The notes below the pieces were generated by a model, which was not told the DNA's origin, ran no database searches, and saw only the letters and a list, made by a program, of their open reading frames with translations. From contig CAMHTE010000004.1 in NCBI GenBank assembly GCA_946187975.1, forward strand, positions 1-48,641: DNA of 48,641 bases, written 5' to 3'. The DNA comes from an uncultured Bacteroidales bacterium (GTDB lineage: Bacteria; Bacteroidota; Bacteroidia; Bacteroidales; UBA932). Each line of letters begins with the position of its first letter. The first letter of the stretch is position 1. Position numbers and translations under genes: made by a program. Positions 28,647 to 37,571 of the stretch are shown here, piece by piece.

Positions 28647-29537
28647 ATGCGCAGAGCCCGCGGTAATTTCAATCTCTTCCGCCGTTACGCCTGGTGCGTT
28701 CCTGCGGCGGCCGACGTTTTCATCCTGCTGGCACTGTTGCTCGTAGGCGCCCTGCTCGGAAGCCTGGTGACAATCCTTTTCGCAAAGGCTCTGGGAACAG
28801 CTGCATCCATGGAATACGCAACGCTTATAAGCTATCCCATAATGTTCCTGCCGGCCATGATCTGGGCGGCTTCCCGTAGCGGCCGCGCCAGCGCCTCGCA
28901 CAAGGGTCTGGCCCTCGACAGCGCCAATGTGAAGCCTCTTGGGTGGGTGCTTTGCGTCTTGCTGGTTTCCCTGCTTACCCTGGCGCTGGGAGTTAGCTGC
29001 GACCCCATAGGCGGTCTGCTTCCCGATATGCCGGACTTCCTGAAGAATGCGCTGGAAAGCCTGACTGCCGGCAAGTTCTGGGTCAATTTCCTCTGCGTGA
29101 GCATCTTCGCTCCCTTTTTTGAGGAATGGCTCTGCCGCGGTATGGTCCTTCGCGGACTTCTCGGCCACAAGATGAACCCCGTCTGGGCGATAGTGCTTTC
29201 AGCCGTCTTCTTTGCACTTATCCACCTGAATCCCTGGCAGGCCATTCCGGCCTTTATCCTGGGGCTTTTCTTCGGATATGTTTACTACAGGACGGGCTCC
29301 CTCAAACTGACGATGCTCATGCACTTCGTCAATAATACGGCGGCTCTTGTCATAGGCCACATCGAAGCCCTTAAAGACAAGGAAACCTGGATGGACGTGC
29401 TGGGACCTTCGTTCTGGTACTGCTTCGTAGGGAGCCTGCTGCTGGTGGCGCTCATTGTCCTTGCGTTCCAACGCATTGCGCCGCTTCGCCCTTCCGGGAG
29501 CTGCGACATAGTAGAGCCTCTCTTCGGAGAAGAATAA
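28647..29537 (+). CDS. CPBP family intramembrane metalloprotease
   Basis: 'FFEEWLCRGMVLRGLL' (EExxxR), 'ALIHLNPWQAIPAFILGLFFGYVYYRTGSL', 'MHFVNN'. Confidence 0.9.
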   Translation: MRRARGNFNLFRRYAWCVPAAADVFILLALLLVGALLGSLVTILFAKALGTAASMEYATLISYPIMFLPAMIWAASRSGRASASHKGLALDSANVKPLGWVLCVLLVSLLTLALGVSCDPIGGLLPDMPDFLKNALESLTAGKFWVNFLCVSIFAPFFEEWLCRGMVLRGLLGHKMNPVWAIVLSAVFFALIHLNPWQAIPAFILGLFFGYVYYRTGSLKLTMLMHFVNNTAALVIGHIEALKDKETWMDVLGPSFWYCFVGSLLLVALIVLAFQRIAPLRPSGSCDIVEPLFGEE

Positions 29538-29538
29538 A

Positions 29539-30240
29539 TCAGTGAATACGCAGTATATCGGCGCCCCGCTCTTCAGCGAGGCGTTCTGCGTATGCGGTGC
29601 CTGTCTTGCGGGTAAAGCGTTTGTCGGCCACTCCGACCAGGATGGGACGGCCGAAATGGCGGAATGCGCCAAGGTTTTCGAGCAGTTCCCAGTTCTGCTC
29701 CTCAGTCTTTGCAAAGCCGAATCCCGGATCCAGTATCCAGTCCTTGATTCCAAGGCTGCGTGCCTTTTCAGCAAAGGTCTCGAAGTATGCGTCAACTTCG
29801 GCCACGACCCCGCGCGGGTAATCGCACATGGCGTCCATGGTCCGGGGATTTCCGCGTTTATGCATCGCCACGTAGGGGAGTCCAAGTCCTGCAACGGTGG
29901 ATAGCATGTCCGGGTCGTCCTCTCCGGCGGAAATGTCGTTGACTATGAATGGGCCGAGAATCTCGAATGCCCTTTTTACAATCTCGGAACGGGTTGTATC
30001 AATTGAGACGGGCGGAGATTCCGCCCTTAACCACTCCAGGACCGGTTCCAGCCGGCGCCATTCCTCTTCGACGCTTACTTCCGCCGCTCCGGGACGGGTC
30101 GAGACCGCTCCCAGGTCGATGATGGAGCAGCCCCTGTCAAGGAGCTTCTGCATGCGTTCAGCCGCAGCATCCACGCTCCCGGCACGGCTCTCCGCAAAGA
30201 AAGAGTCCGGCGTAAGGTTTACTACTCCCATCAGTATCAT
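29539..30240 (-). CDS. folP: Dihydropteroate synthase
   Basis: 'MGVVNLTPDSFF', 'IDLGAVSTRPGA', 'VSIDTTRSE', 'ILDPGFGFAKT'; ATG at 30240. Confidence 0.94.
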   Translation of the reverse strand: MILMGVVNLTPDSFFAESRAGSVDAAAERMQKLLDRGCSIIDLGAVSTRPGAAEVSVEEEWRRLEPVLEWLRAESPPVSIDTTRSEIVKRAFEILGPFIVNDISAGEDDPDMLSTVAGLGLPYVAMHKRGNPRTMDAMCDYPRGVVAEVDAYFETFAEKARSLGIKDWILDPGFGFAKTEEQNWELLENLGAFRHFGRPILVGVADKRFTRKTGTAYAERLAEERGADILRIH

Positions 30241-30246
30241 ACACTG

Positions 30247-30275
30247 CAAAGATAAGCGAATAATGCTTATATTTG
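30247..30275. promoter_or_regulatory. Divergent folP/tmk -7 boxes: TATCTTTG (minus, 30247-30254) and TATATTTG (plus, 30268-30275)
   Basis: Each box ends 6 nt before its ATG within a 41-bp intergenic region. Confidence 0.7.
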
Positions 30276-30281
30276 CACATC

Positions 30282-30959
30282 ATGCTCATAGTTCTGGAAG
30301 GCCTGGACGGGGCGGGAAAGTCCACCCAGGTCCGCAAAATGAAGGAATACCTCGCGCAGAAGTGTGCAGGTCTCGAATACATACATTTCCCCCGTTATGA
30401 GGCTCCCGTTTACGGCGGACTAATCAGCCGTTTCCTGAGGGGAGAGTTCGGTGCCATCGACTCGGTCCATCCGCAGCTGGTGGCCCTGCTTTTCGCGGAA
30501 GACAGACATGGGGCTGCGGGGACGATTCGCGAGGCCCTGGACAAGGGGAGCACGGTGCTTCTCGACCGCTACGTTTATTCCAACATAGCCTACCAGTGTG
30601 CGAAACTTCCCAATCCGGATGAGGCGGAGGCCCTGAGGGAATGGATTTTGAACACCGAGTTCGGCGAATTCGGCGAGCCGCGTCCGGACCTTAATATCTT
30701 CCTGGATGTACCAATAGGTTTCGTAGAACACAGCCTTACCGCCGCCCGCAAGGGAAGCGACCGTGCCTATCTGCACGACTCCCAGGATATTCACGAGCAG
30801 GATATCAACTTCCAGAAACGTGTGCGTGCGATGTATTTGCGTCAGGCGGAAGTGGATCCTGCCCTTGTAGTTGTGGATTGCTCCGCTCCCGACGGCAGCA
30901 TGCTGCCTCCGGACGACATCTTCCTCAAGTTAAAAGCAGTGGTTGATGAACGGCTTTAA
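30282..30959 (+). CDS. tmk: Thymidylate kinase
   Basis: 'MLIVLEGLDGAGKSTQVRKM', 'VLLDRYVYSNIAYQ'; ATG at 30282. Confidence 0.92.
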   Translation: MLIVLEGLDGAGKSTQVRKMKEYLAQKCAGLEYIHFPRYEAPVYGGLISRFLRGEFGAIDSVHPQLVALLFAEDRHGAAGTIREALDKGSTVLLDRYVYSNIAYQCAKLPNPDEAEALREWILNTEFGEFGEPRPDLNIFLDVPIGFVEHSLTAARKGSDRAYLHDSQDIHEQDINFQKRVRAMYLRQAEVDPALVVVDCSAPDGSMLPPDDIFLKLKAVVDERL

Positions 30960-31998
30960 GCGCATATGCTCGGCCGCCCTCGGGCTGGTTCTGTTCCTGG
31001 CCGGACTCCTTAAACTGATGGATCCCGTCGGGGCGGGCCTGATAGCCGATGAGTATCTGCGGTTCTTCCGTCTGGGCTTCCTGCGCTTCGCCGCTCCCGT
31101 GCTTGGAAGCCTCATGGCATATATCGAGTGTGCCGCCGGAGCCGCCCTCATTACGGGGGTTTGGCGCAGGGTCACCTGTATCTTTACCGGAATCCTGCTT
31201 GGCTTCTTTACGCTGGTAACGCTGGTGCTGCTTATATTCAACCCTCCCATGGACTGCGGTTGTTTCGGTGAGGCGGTGCATCTGTCGCACGGTGCCAGTT
31301 TTATAAAGAACCTTGTCCTCGCCCTCATCTGGTTTGCCGCATTCGCGCCTTTCCGAGAGTTCGGAACGCCCCAGCGCAGCCGCTACGTATCCTTTACGCT
31401 GGCACTGATATCTTCGGCGCTATTCCTGCTTTATTCGGCATTGACGATTCCTCTGGTGGACTTCGCTTCCTTCAAGCCAGGTACCTTCCTTGCCGGAGCC
31501 ATCGATGACGGGGAAAGCTTCGAAGACCAGCCCCTGCTTCCTTTCATCGACGCCCGCGGAGATTATGCCGACAGTCTGGCCCTGAGCGGCAAGGCAATAA
31601 TAGTTTCGGCATACAACAGCCTCAACGGCGGGGGAGAGCGCCGTACGGCCGCCTTCCTCGATGCAGCCGCCGCGGAGGGATTTACGCCTCTCTTCATAGC
31701 CTCCGGCACTCCCTCGTCTCTCGCTGAGAAGCTTTCCGTGCCTACGCTTCTCCCGTACTGCTATTCGGGCGACAGGCGCATGCTTATGACCCTCAACCGT
31801 TCCAACGGGGGAGCCACTCTTGTGTGCGACGGTCAGATCATTGCCAAATGGCCGGCTTCGCGTCTTCCGGATTCGGAGAAACTCAGGCAGCTGGGTACAA
31901 AAGACCCTGTCGGGGTTATGCACGAGGCAAAAAACCGGGACAGGGTGCGTTTGCAGGGTTTTCTGATTTACGTACTGGCCGTAATGTTCTTCATCTAA
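30946..31998 (+). CDS. DoxX-like membrane protein
   Basis: 'ALGLVLFLAGLLKLMDPVGAGLIADEYL' and 'FNPPMDCGCFGEAV', multi-TM; ATG 30946, overlaps tmk by 14 nt. Confidence 0.75.
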   Translation: MNGFKRICSAALGLVLFLAGLLKLMDPVGAGLIADEYLRFFRLGFLRFAAPVLGSLMAYIECAAGAALITGVWRRVTCIFTGILLGFFTLVTLVLLIFNPPMDCGCFGEAVHLSHGASFIKNLVLALIWFAAFAPFREFGTPQRSRYVSFTLALISSALFLLYSALTIPLVDFASFKPGTFLAGAIDDGESFEDQPLLPFIDARGDYADSLALSGKAIIVSAYNSLNGGGERRTAAFLDAAAAEGFTPLFIASGTPSSLAEKLSVPTLLPYCYSGDRRMLMTLNRSNGGATLVCDGQIIAKWPASRLPDSEKLRQLGTKDPVGVMHEAKNRDRVRLQGFLIYVLAVMFFI

Positions 31999-33731
31999 AG
32001 GATGGTCACCTGGTAAGGCATGCGGGCGATTACCTGAGGCTTTGCCAGTTCGGAGATCTGTGCCTTCACGTATTCGTCCGGTTCCAGTTTCTGTCCTAAG
32101 GTTACCAAAATGCTCTCCATCTCGGTAAGAGGCTTGGGGTATTCCGCAATCTGCCAGTTGGCAAGATCGGCATCGCCGCCGGCCGCCGCTGCCCATGAAA
32201 TGGCATCCTCGAGTGTTCCGAGTTCGTCCACGAGACCTATATTCAGTGCGTCTGCACCGGTCCATACGCGTCCCTGGCCGATTTCGTCAACATAAGCCTT
32301 ATCCAGCGAACGTCCTTCGGCAACAATCGAGGTGAACTTGTCGTAGGTGTTCTCGATGCAGCGGAGCATATAGTTGTATTCGGCTGCGTCGAACGGGCGC
32401 ATTACGCCCCACATGTCGCCGTGTTTGTTGGACATGGCAGTGTAAACACCTACATGCAGCACATCCTTCGCAGTGCGGCTGAAGTCGGGAATCATACCGA
32501 ACACGCCGATAGAGCCGGTGAGCGTGGTGGGGCAGCTGAAGATTTTGTCGCAGTTGTGGGAAATCCAGTATCCTCCGGAAGCGGCATAATCGCCGTAGGA
32601 GGCAGCCAGAGGCTTTACTTCGGACAGAAGGTCGAGTTCGTGCTTGATCTTGTCGGAAGCCATCGAGCTGCCGCCGGGAGAGTTCACGCGCAGCACCACG
32701 GCCTTGACGGTCGAGTCGGAGCGCACCTTGTCGATAATCGAGGCAAAGCGGTCTCCCGCGATGTTCTGGATATCCTTTCCGTCAACTATGTTGCCTTCTG
32801 CGTAGATTACCGCTATCTTCTTGTGAGCACGGAAATTGGGCAGGACCTTGGCGTCTGCATAAGCGTCGAAGGGGATGAACTTCACATCCTTGAAGCGGTC
32901 AACAACCGCAAGATCGGCGAGTTTCTCCTTAAGTTCGCTGCGGTTGAGCACGCCGTCCACCAGGCCCTTCTGAAGGAGGTCCTGAGGCAGGCAGAGTTCG
33001 AGTCCGTCGACCATTGCGTTAAGCTCGGCTACTGAAATGCCGCGGCTTTCGGCGATCTCGGCCGAAATGCTCTCCCACATCGATTTGACCATGCGCTCGT
33101 ACTGCTCCTTGTTCTCGGCGCTGGGGGTGTTGCGCACGAACATCTCGCCCGCGGATTTGTATTTGCCATGGCGAATGAGCTGGACGTTCACTCCAAGACG
33201 ATCGAGAAGGTCCTTGAAGTACATGGTCTGGGCCGAAACGCCGTTTATGGTAACGGTTACGCCATCGTAGGAGGTTACATAAACCTTGTCAGCCACCGAT
33301 GCCAGGTAGTACGAGGCCGTGCTTGGGGATTCGGTATATGCCACGACGGCCTTGCCTTCCTTGCGGAAGTCGGCGAGAGCCTTGCGCAGTTCCTGGAGAT
33401 GGGAGATGCTGGTGGTATTGCCGTCGACACGGAGGAAGATGAACTTGACTCCGGGATCGGCTGCCGCTGCATGTATGGCCTGCACGGCCTTGTAAAGACC
33501 TATCTGCACTATGTCCTTGCCTTGGATGGAAGCCATGGGATTTGCAGGATTGCTCTGTTCCGTAATAGCGATAGCTGACATGTCGAGAGCCAGGACTCCG
33601 CTCTTTGGGATGACGGTTCCCTTGCCTCCCGACGCAGCTCCCGCAATGGATATGAGAATGATGAATCCGAGGACCCACATCAGCAGGATGCCGCACATTA
33701 CGGCAAGCACCATTTTGAAAAACTTCTTCAT
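31995..33731 (-). CDS. sppA: Signal peptide peptidase SppA (67K type)
   Basis: 'VVLRVNSPGGSSMASDKIKHEL', 'SYGDYAASGGYWISHNCDKIF', 'TLTGSIGVFGMIPDF'; ATG 33731. Confidence 0.94.
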   Translation of the reverse strand: MKKFFKMVLAVMCGILLMWVLGFIILISIAGAASGGKGTVIPKSGVLALDMSAIAITEQSNPANPMASIQGKDIVQIGLYKAVQAIHAAAADPGVKFIFLRVDGNTTSISHLQELRKALADFRKEGKAVVAYTESPSTASYYLASVADKVYVTSYDGVTVTINGVSAQTMYFKDLLDRLGVNVQLIRHGKYKSAGEMFVRNTPSAENKEQYERMVKSMWESISAEIAESRGISVAELNAMVDGLELCLPQDLLQKGLVDGVLNRSELKEKLADLAVVDRFKDVKFIPFDAYADAKVLPNFRAHKKIAVIYAEGNIVDGKDIQNIAGDRFASIIDKVRSDSTVKAVVLRVNSPGGSSMASDKIKHELDLLSEVKPLAASYGDYAASGGYWISHNCDKIFSCPTTLTGSIGVFGMIPDFSRTAKDVLHVGVYTAMSNKHGDMWGVMRPFDAAEYNYMLRCIENTYDKFTSIVAEGRSLDKAYVDEIGQGRVWTGADALNIGLVDELGTLEDAISWAAAAGGDADLANWQIAEYPKPLTEMESILVTLGQKLEPDEYVKAQISELAKPQVIARMPYQVTIL

Positions 33732-33756
33732 TTTCCGATTATTTTTTGCATTTGTG

Positions 33757-33784
33757 CAAATATAGGAATAAAGTGCTATATTTG
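33757..33784. promoter_or_regulatory. Divergent sppA/rubrerythrin -7 boxes: TATATTTG (minus, 33757-33764) and TATATTTG (plus, 33777-33784)
   Basis: Identical TATATTTG octamers on opposite strands, 12 bp apart. Confidence 0.6.
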
Positions 33785-33813
33785 CCCATACACGATAACA
33801 ATCATATTTTATT

Positions 33814-34359
33814 ATGGACAATCAGAATAAATACTCCGGTACCCAGACCGAAAAGAACCTGCAGGCCGCTTTCGCTGGGGAATCCCAGGCCCGCAACAAG
33901 TACACTTACTTCGCCTCCAAGGCCAAGAAGGAAGGGTACGAACAGATAGCCGCCATTTTCCTCGAGACAGCCGACAACGAGAAGGAGCATGCCAAACTGT
34001 GGCTTAAGGAGCTTGAAGGCATAGGGGACACCCCCGCCAACCTCGCCGCCGCAGCCGAAGGCGAAAACTTCGAATGGACCGATATGTACGAGGGCTTCGC
34101 CAAGACCGCCGAAGCTGAAGGCTTCAAGGCCCTCGCCGCCAAGTTCCGCATGGTAGGCGCCATCGAAAAGCGTCACGAGGAGCGCTATCGCGCCCTGCTC
34201 AAGAACATCGAGACCGCTCAGGTCTTTGCAAAGTCCGAGGTTAAGGTTTGGGAATGCCGTAACTGCGGCCACATTGTGGTTGGTACCAAGGCTCCCGAAC
34301 TCTGCCCCGTATGTGCCCATCCCAAGGCATATTTCGAAGTTCACAAAGAAAACTACTAG
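33814..34359 (+). CDS. Rubrerythrin
   Basis: '[21 protein letters not shown]', 'HAKLWLKEL', C-terminal rubredoxin-like '[29 protein letters not shown]'. Confidence 0.96.
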   Translation: MDNQNKYSGTQTEKNLQAAFAGESQARNKYTYFASKAKKEGYEQIAAIFLETADNEKEHAKLWLKELEGIGDTPANLAAAAEGENFEWTDMYEGFAKTAEAEGFKALAAKFRMVGAIEKRHEERYRALLKNIETAQVFAKSEVKVWECRNCGHIVVGTKAPELCPVCAHPKAYFEVHKENY

Positions 34360-34376
34360 TTTAAAACCACATTATT

Positions 34377-34625
34377 ATGGGAATTCTTCTCACCCTGCTC
34401 TTCGGAGCCATCGCAGGCTGGCTTGCCGGTTTCTTTGTCAATAAGGACAAGTGCGGCCTCCTCTGGAACATCATCATCGGCCTTATCGGCGGTTTCGTCG
34501 GTGGCTGGCTTCTCGGTCTTATCGGTGCAACCGGTTCCTTCTGGTCTCACTGGTATGGACAGATAATCAGTGCCGTCATCGGTGCTGTCGTTCTTCTCTG
34601 GATCTGGAATAAGATTAAGAAGTAA
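34377..34625 (+). CDS. GlsB/YeaQ/YmgE-like small membrane protein
   Basis: 82 aa, Gly-rich TM helices 'LLFGAIAGWLAGFFV...NIIIGLIGGFVGGWLLGLIG'. Confidence 0.88.
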   Translation: MGILLTLLFGAIAGWLAGFFVNKDKCGLLWNIIIGLIGGFVGGWLLGLIGATGSFWSHWYGQIISAVIGAVVLLWIWNKIKK

Positions 34626-34633
34626 TCCTTCGT

Positions 34634-35200
34634 ATGAGAAGGTTTCATTTTATTGCCGCGCTGCTTCTGCTCGCGGCTGTGTCGGTATCCTGTAAGAAGG
34701 ATGACGATGGGATCCCCACCAGCGAGGCCAATGCCGCAAAGGGGGACCAGACAAGCATGATAGGTTATACTGCAAACGGGCAGGTTACCGAAGGGTCGGC
34801 CTTCATGTACAAGAGGGGCCAGACATTGTACTTCCTCCTTTGCGAGGGAGAGGCTCGCTCCTGGAGCAAAGCTTATGAACGTCCTCATCTCGAAATCCAC
34901 ATCTGGGAATCTTATGTCGTCGAGGATTTGAACAAGCTGATGAACGCTACCGCATATGCCATCGACATCACCTCCAAAGAGAAGAAGGTATATGTCTGCT
35001 GGGTTCCCGGTAACGGAGAACGCTTTTTCGACGTGAACAACTATGCCGTCGCAACCGGTAACTACAAGTTCGACAGCGGCAGCGTGCTGGTTTCCAAAAC
35101 GATGGGAATGTATACGATATCGTTCTCCGGAAGTTGCACTGACGGGAAAACGTTTTTTGGTCCCAGTTGGGTGTACACCGGAGCGTTCGCAAATCGTTAA
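34634..35200 (+). CDS. Hypothetical lipoprotein
   Basis: Lipobox 'LLAAVSVSCKKDDD'. Confidence 0.7.
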   Translation: MRRFHFIAALLLLAAVSVSCKKDDDGIPTSEANAAKGDQTSMIGYTANGQVTEGSAFMYKRGQTLYFLLCEGEARSWSKAYERPHLEIHIWESYVVEDLNKLMNATAYAIDITSKEKKVYVCWVPGNGERFFDVNNYAVATGNYKFDSGSVLVSKTMGMYTISFSGSCTDGKTFFGPSWVYTGAFANR

Positions 35201-35206
35201 GCGCCT

Positions 35207-35905
35207 ATGAAAAAGAGTGTTTTAACCATCCTGCTTGCTCTGTGCACGGTTCTGGCCTTTGCCCAGCCGGATTTCAGCAATCTGAAGTATGGTCTTCGCG
35301 GCGGAATTGGAATCGGCTCTGTCGATACCCATCACGATGGCGACCTGAACACCATGGGCGGCTTTGCCTATTCGCTGGGCGTTATAGCCGAAATGCCTGT
35401 GTGGAAGGCTGTAAGGCTGACCGCCGAAGTGAATTTTGAGCGCTCGTCGATTTCCGATGAGTCCAAGACGATGCATATGGAAGGAACTGGGCTTGCCGGT
35501 GCGACTATTTTCACTAAGACTAAAACCAAGTTCCCTATCACCTACATCCATATTCCTGTTCTTGCCAGGTTGTGCTTTGCAAAGGATATCTTTTACGTTG
35601 AGGCCGGCCCTCAGCTCGGTATCCTGGCGGGAAAGGTTGAGACCCATACCGAAGCCGAGGTGACGACAAAGCCCAATGCCGGCGGTAGTTCCACCGCTAC
35701 CAAAATAACCGATTCCGACGACACCGACCACTTCTCAAAGGGTCAGTTCGCCCTGGCTCTCGGATGGGGATTCAATTTCGGACATTATTCCGCCGGAATA
35801 CGCTTCGGGATAGGTATCGGTGACATCCAGGCGAAGGATTATGCGATAGACGGCTACCGTGTCAACCATACCGACTTCCAGGTAGGCCTCCGCTACTGGT
35901 TCTAG
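35207..35905 (+). CDS. Outer membrane beta-barrel (PorT-like) protein
   Basis: Signal peptide, 'KYGLRGGIGIG', 'YIHIPVLARLCFAKDIFYVEAGPQLGILAG', C-terminal 'FQVGLRYWF'. Confidence 0.82.
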   Translation: MKKSVLTILLALCTVLAFAQPDFSNLKYGLRGGIGIGSVDTHHDGDLNTMGGFAYSLGVIAEMPVWKAVRLTAEVNFERSSISDESKTMHMEGTGLAGATIFTKTKTKFPITYIHIPVLARLCFAKDIFYVEAGPQLGILAGKVETHTEAEVTTKPNAGGSSTATKITDSDDTDHFSKGQFALALGWGFNFGHYSAGIRFGIGIGDIQAKDYAIDGYRVNHTDFQVGLRYWF

Positions 35906-35926
35906 GATCCGGGTACATACCAACAG

Positions 35927-35953
35927 AAAAAGCCGCGATTTTCGCGGCTTTTT
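35927..35953. terminator. Bidirectional intrinsic terminator
   Basis: aaaaagccgcga-ttt-tcgcggcttttt, 12-bp stem with A and T ends, between the beta-barrel gene and tRNA-Asn. Confidence 0.88.
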
Positions 35954-35959
35954 CGTTTG

Positions 35960-36033
35960 CTCCCCTTCTAGGACTTGAACCTAGGACCCCCTGATTAACA
36001 GTCAGGTGCTCTAACCAACTGAGCTAAAGAGGA
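35960..36033 (-). tRNA. tRNA-Asn(GTT)
   Basis: Minus strand TCCTCTTTAGCTCAGTTGGTTAGAGCACCTGACTGTTAATCAGGGGGTCCTAGGTTCAAGTCCTAGAAGGGGAG; cloverleaf with GTT anticodon, G73, no encoded CCA. Confidence 0.95.
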
Positions 36034-36045
36034 AAATTGTGGACG

Positions 36046-36076
36046 CAAAGGTACTACAAAAAGTTTATTGTGCAAA
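36046..36076 (-). promoter_or_regulatory. tRNA-Asn promoter: TTTG (36073-36076) - N19 - TACCTTTG (36046-36053)
   Basis: -33/-7 Bacteroidetes layout on the minus strand, 12 nt before the tRNA 5' end. Confidence 0.7.
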
Positions 36077-36096
36077 AAATTTTTTTCATTTTTTCT

Positions 36097-36104
36097 TATC
36101 TTTG
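36097..36104 (+). promoter_or_regulatory. Candidate -7 box for the HU-domain gene
   Basis: TATCTTTG, 21 nt before ATG 36126. Confidence 0.5.
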
Positions 36105-36125
36105 TAAACCTGTAAACACAAAAAG

Positions 36126-36995
36126 ATGGATATAGCGCTGTTGTCCAAAATGGTACGGGAGCTTATCCTCGACCACGACGAAGTCGGTCTGCCCGGACTC
36201 GGAACCCTCGTGGCTGAGATGGTGCCCGCGGCTTTCTCCGACAGGGGCTATACCATCAATCCTCCGTACAGGCGCGTGGCCTTCATCCCGGGTCAGGTGG
36301 AAGACGACTCCCTCGTGCGGCTTTATGCCGGAAGTCTTGGTATCAGCCTGGAGCAGGCGGATGCCGTGATTAGACGCTTCGTGGGTGAGCTCAAGGCCCG
36401 TCTGATGGAAGAAAAGACGCTTGTCTTCCCCGGTCTCGGCCGTCTCCGCTCCACCAGGCAGAATCACCTGTTTTTCATAAGCGACGAAGACCTCGACATT
36501 TATCCAGATGGCTTCGGCCTTCCGGCAGTTTCGCTTAAGAATCATCCAGTCCAGCAGGAGGAACTTCATGCGGCGGTGCAGGAGCTTGCGAGCATAGTGG
36601 AGGGTGAGGCGGAGGTCCCGACCTCGGTAGAAACGCCGCTGGTCGAAGAGTCCCCGGACCAGACGCAGGCATACGAGGCGGAAGAGATACCGCTTATAGA
36701 AGAAGCCGTAGAAGCCGTTGAGCCCGAACAGTCCGAGCAGCGCGAACCCGAAGTGCCGACCGAAACACCGGCTGAAGTACCCGCGGAGGAGCTGTCTCCA
36801 GTCGCTCCCGAGGCAGTTCCCGAGGCGGCACCAAAAGCACTCCGCAAGCGTTCCCGCTGGTGGATTGCCCCGGTGGTTATCATCGTCCTGGCTGGTGTGG
36901 CCCTCGCAGCCTTCGTGGTGCTGGCCCATGCCGCTCCGGACTTCATCGACACCATCCTTTATACTCCCGAAGAACTCAGCATAATTAATTATTGA
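36126..36995 (+). CDS. HU-CCDC81-like domain protein with TM segment
   Basis: 'LLSKMVRELILDHDEVGLPGLGTLVAEMVPA...' and 'LVFPGLGRLRSTRQNHLFFI' resemble the Bacteroidetes HU-CCDC81 domains; C-terminal TM 'WIAPVVIIVLAGVALAAFVVL'. Confidence 0.75.
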   Translation: MDIALLSKMVRELILDHDEVGLPGLGTLVAEMVPAAFSDRGYTINPPYRRVAFIPGQVEDDSLVRLYAGSLGISLEQADAVIRRFVGELKARLMEEKTLVFPGLGRLRSTRQNHLFFISDEDLDIYPDGFGLPAVSLKNHPVQQEELHAAVQELASIVEGEAEVPTSVETPLVEESPDQTQAYEAEEIPLIEEAVEAVEPEQSEQREPEVPTETPAEVPAEELSPVAPEAVPEAAPKALRKRSRWWIAPVVIIVLAGVALAAFVVLAHAAPDFIDTILYTPEELSIINY

Positions 36996-37000
36996 GTCGT

Positions 37001-37570
37001 ATGTTCGAGCTCATCTATCCCGAAGTCCCGGCACCTCTAGTAGCCATAAAATCCGTTCCGCGGAAGGCCGAGGTCCTGCCAGTAGTGGACACCAGCGGGA
37101 TAGTGATCGGACGGACCGTGCGGAGCGTGTGCCACGACGGATCCCGCCTCCTTCATCCGGTGGTTCATCTTCATATAATCAGCCGTTCAGGCTGCATCTA
37201 TCTTCAGAAAAGAGCTGCTTCCAAGGATCTCTACCCGGGATTCTGGGATACTGCCGTGGGTGGACACGTGGGTTATGGCGAGACCTTCGGGGAGGCTCTC
37301 TACCGTGAGGCCTCGGAGGAACTCGGCCTGATTGACTTCAATCCGGTGAATATCGATTCGTACGTTTATTCCAACGACCACGAGCAGGAGCTGATAAGCG
37401 TCTATGCCACAATTACCGACAGGGAGATAAACCCCGATAACGAAGAAGTCGAGGACGGGCGCTACTGGAAAATCGAGGAAGTTGAAGCCTCGCTGGGTAA
37501 GGGTCTGCTCACCCCTCAGTTCGAACAGGAATTCATCCGCCTGAAAGACAGGCTCCTTGCATTGTTGTAG
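37001..37570 (+). CDS. NUDIX hydrolase
   Basis: Nudix box 'GGHVGYGETFGEALYREASEELGL'; ATG at 37001 preferred over TTG 36992. Confidence 0.9.
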   Translation: MFELIYPEVPAPLVAIKSVPRKAEVLPVVDTSGIVIGRTVRSVCHDGSRLLHPVVHLHIISRSGCIYLQKRAASKDLYPGFWDTAVGGHVGYGETFGEALYREASEELGLIDFNPVNIDSYVYSNDHEQELISVYATITDREINPDNEEVEDGRYWKIEEVEASLGKGLLTPQFEQEFIRLKDRLLALL

Positions 37571-37571
37571 A

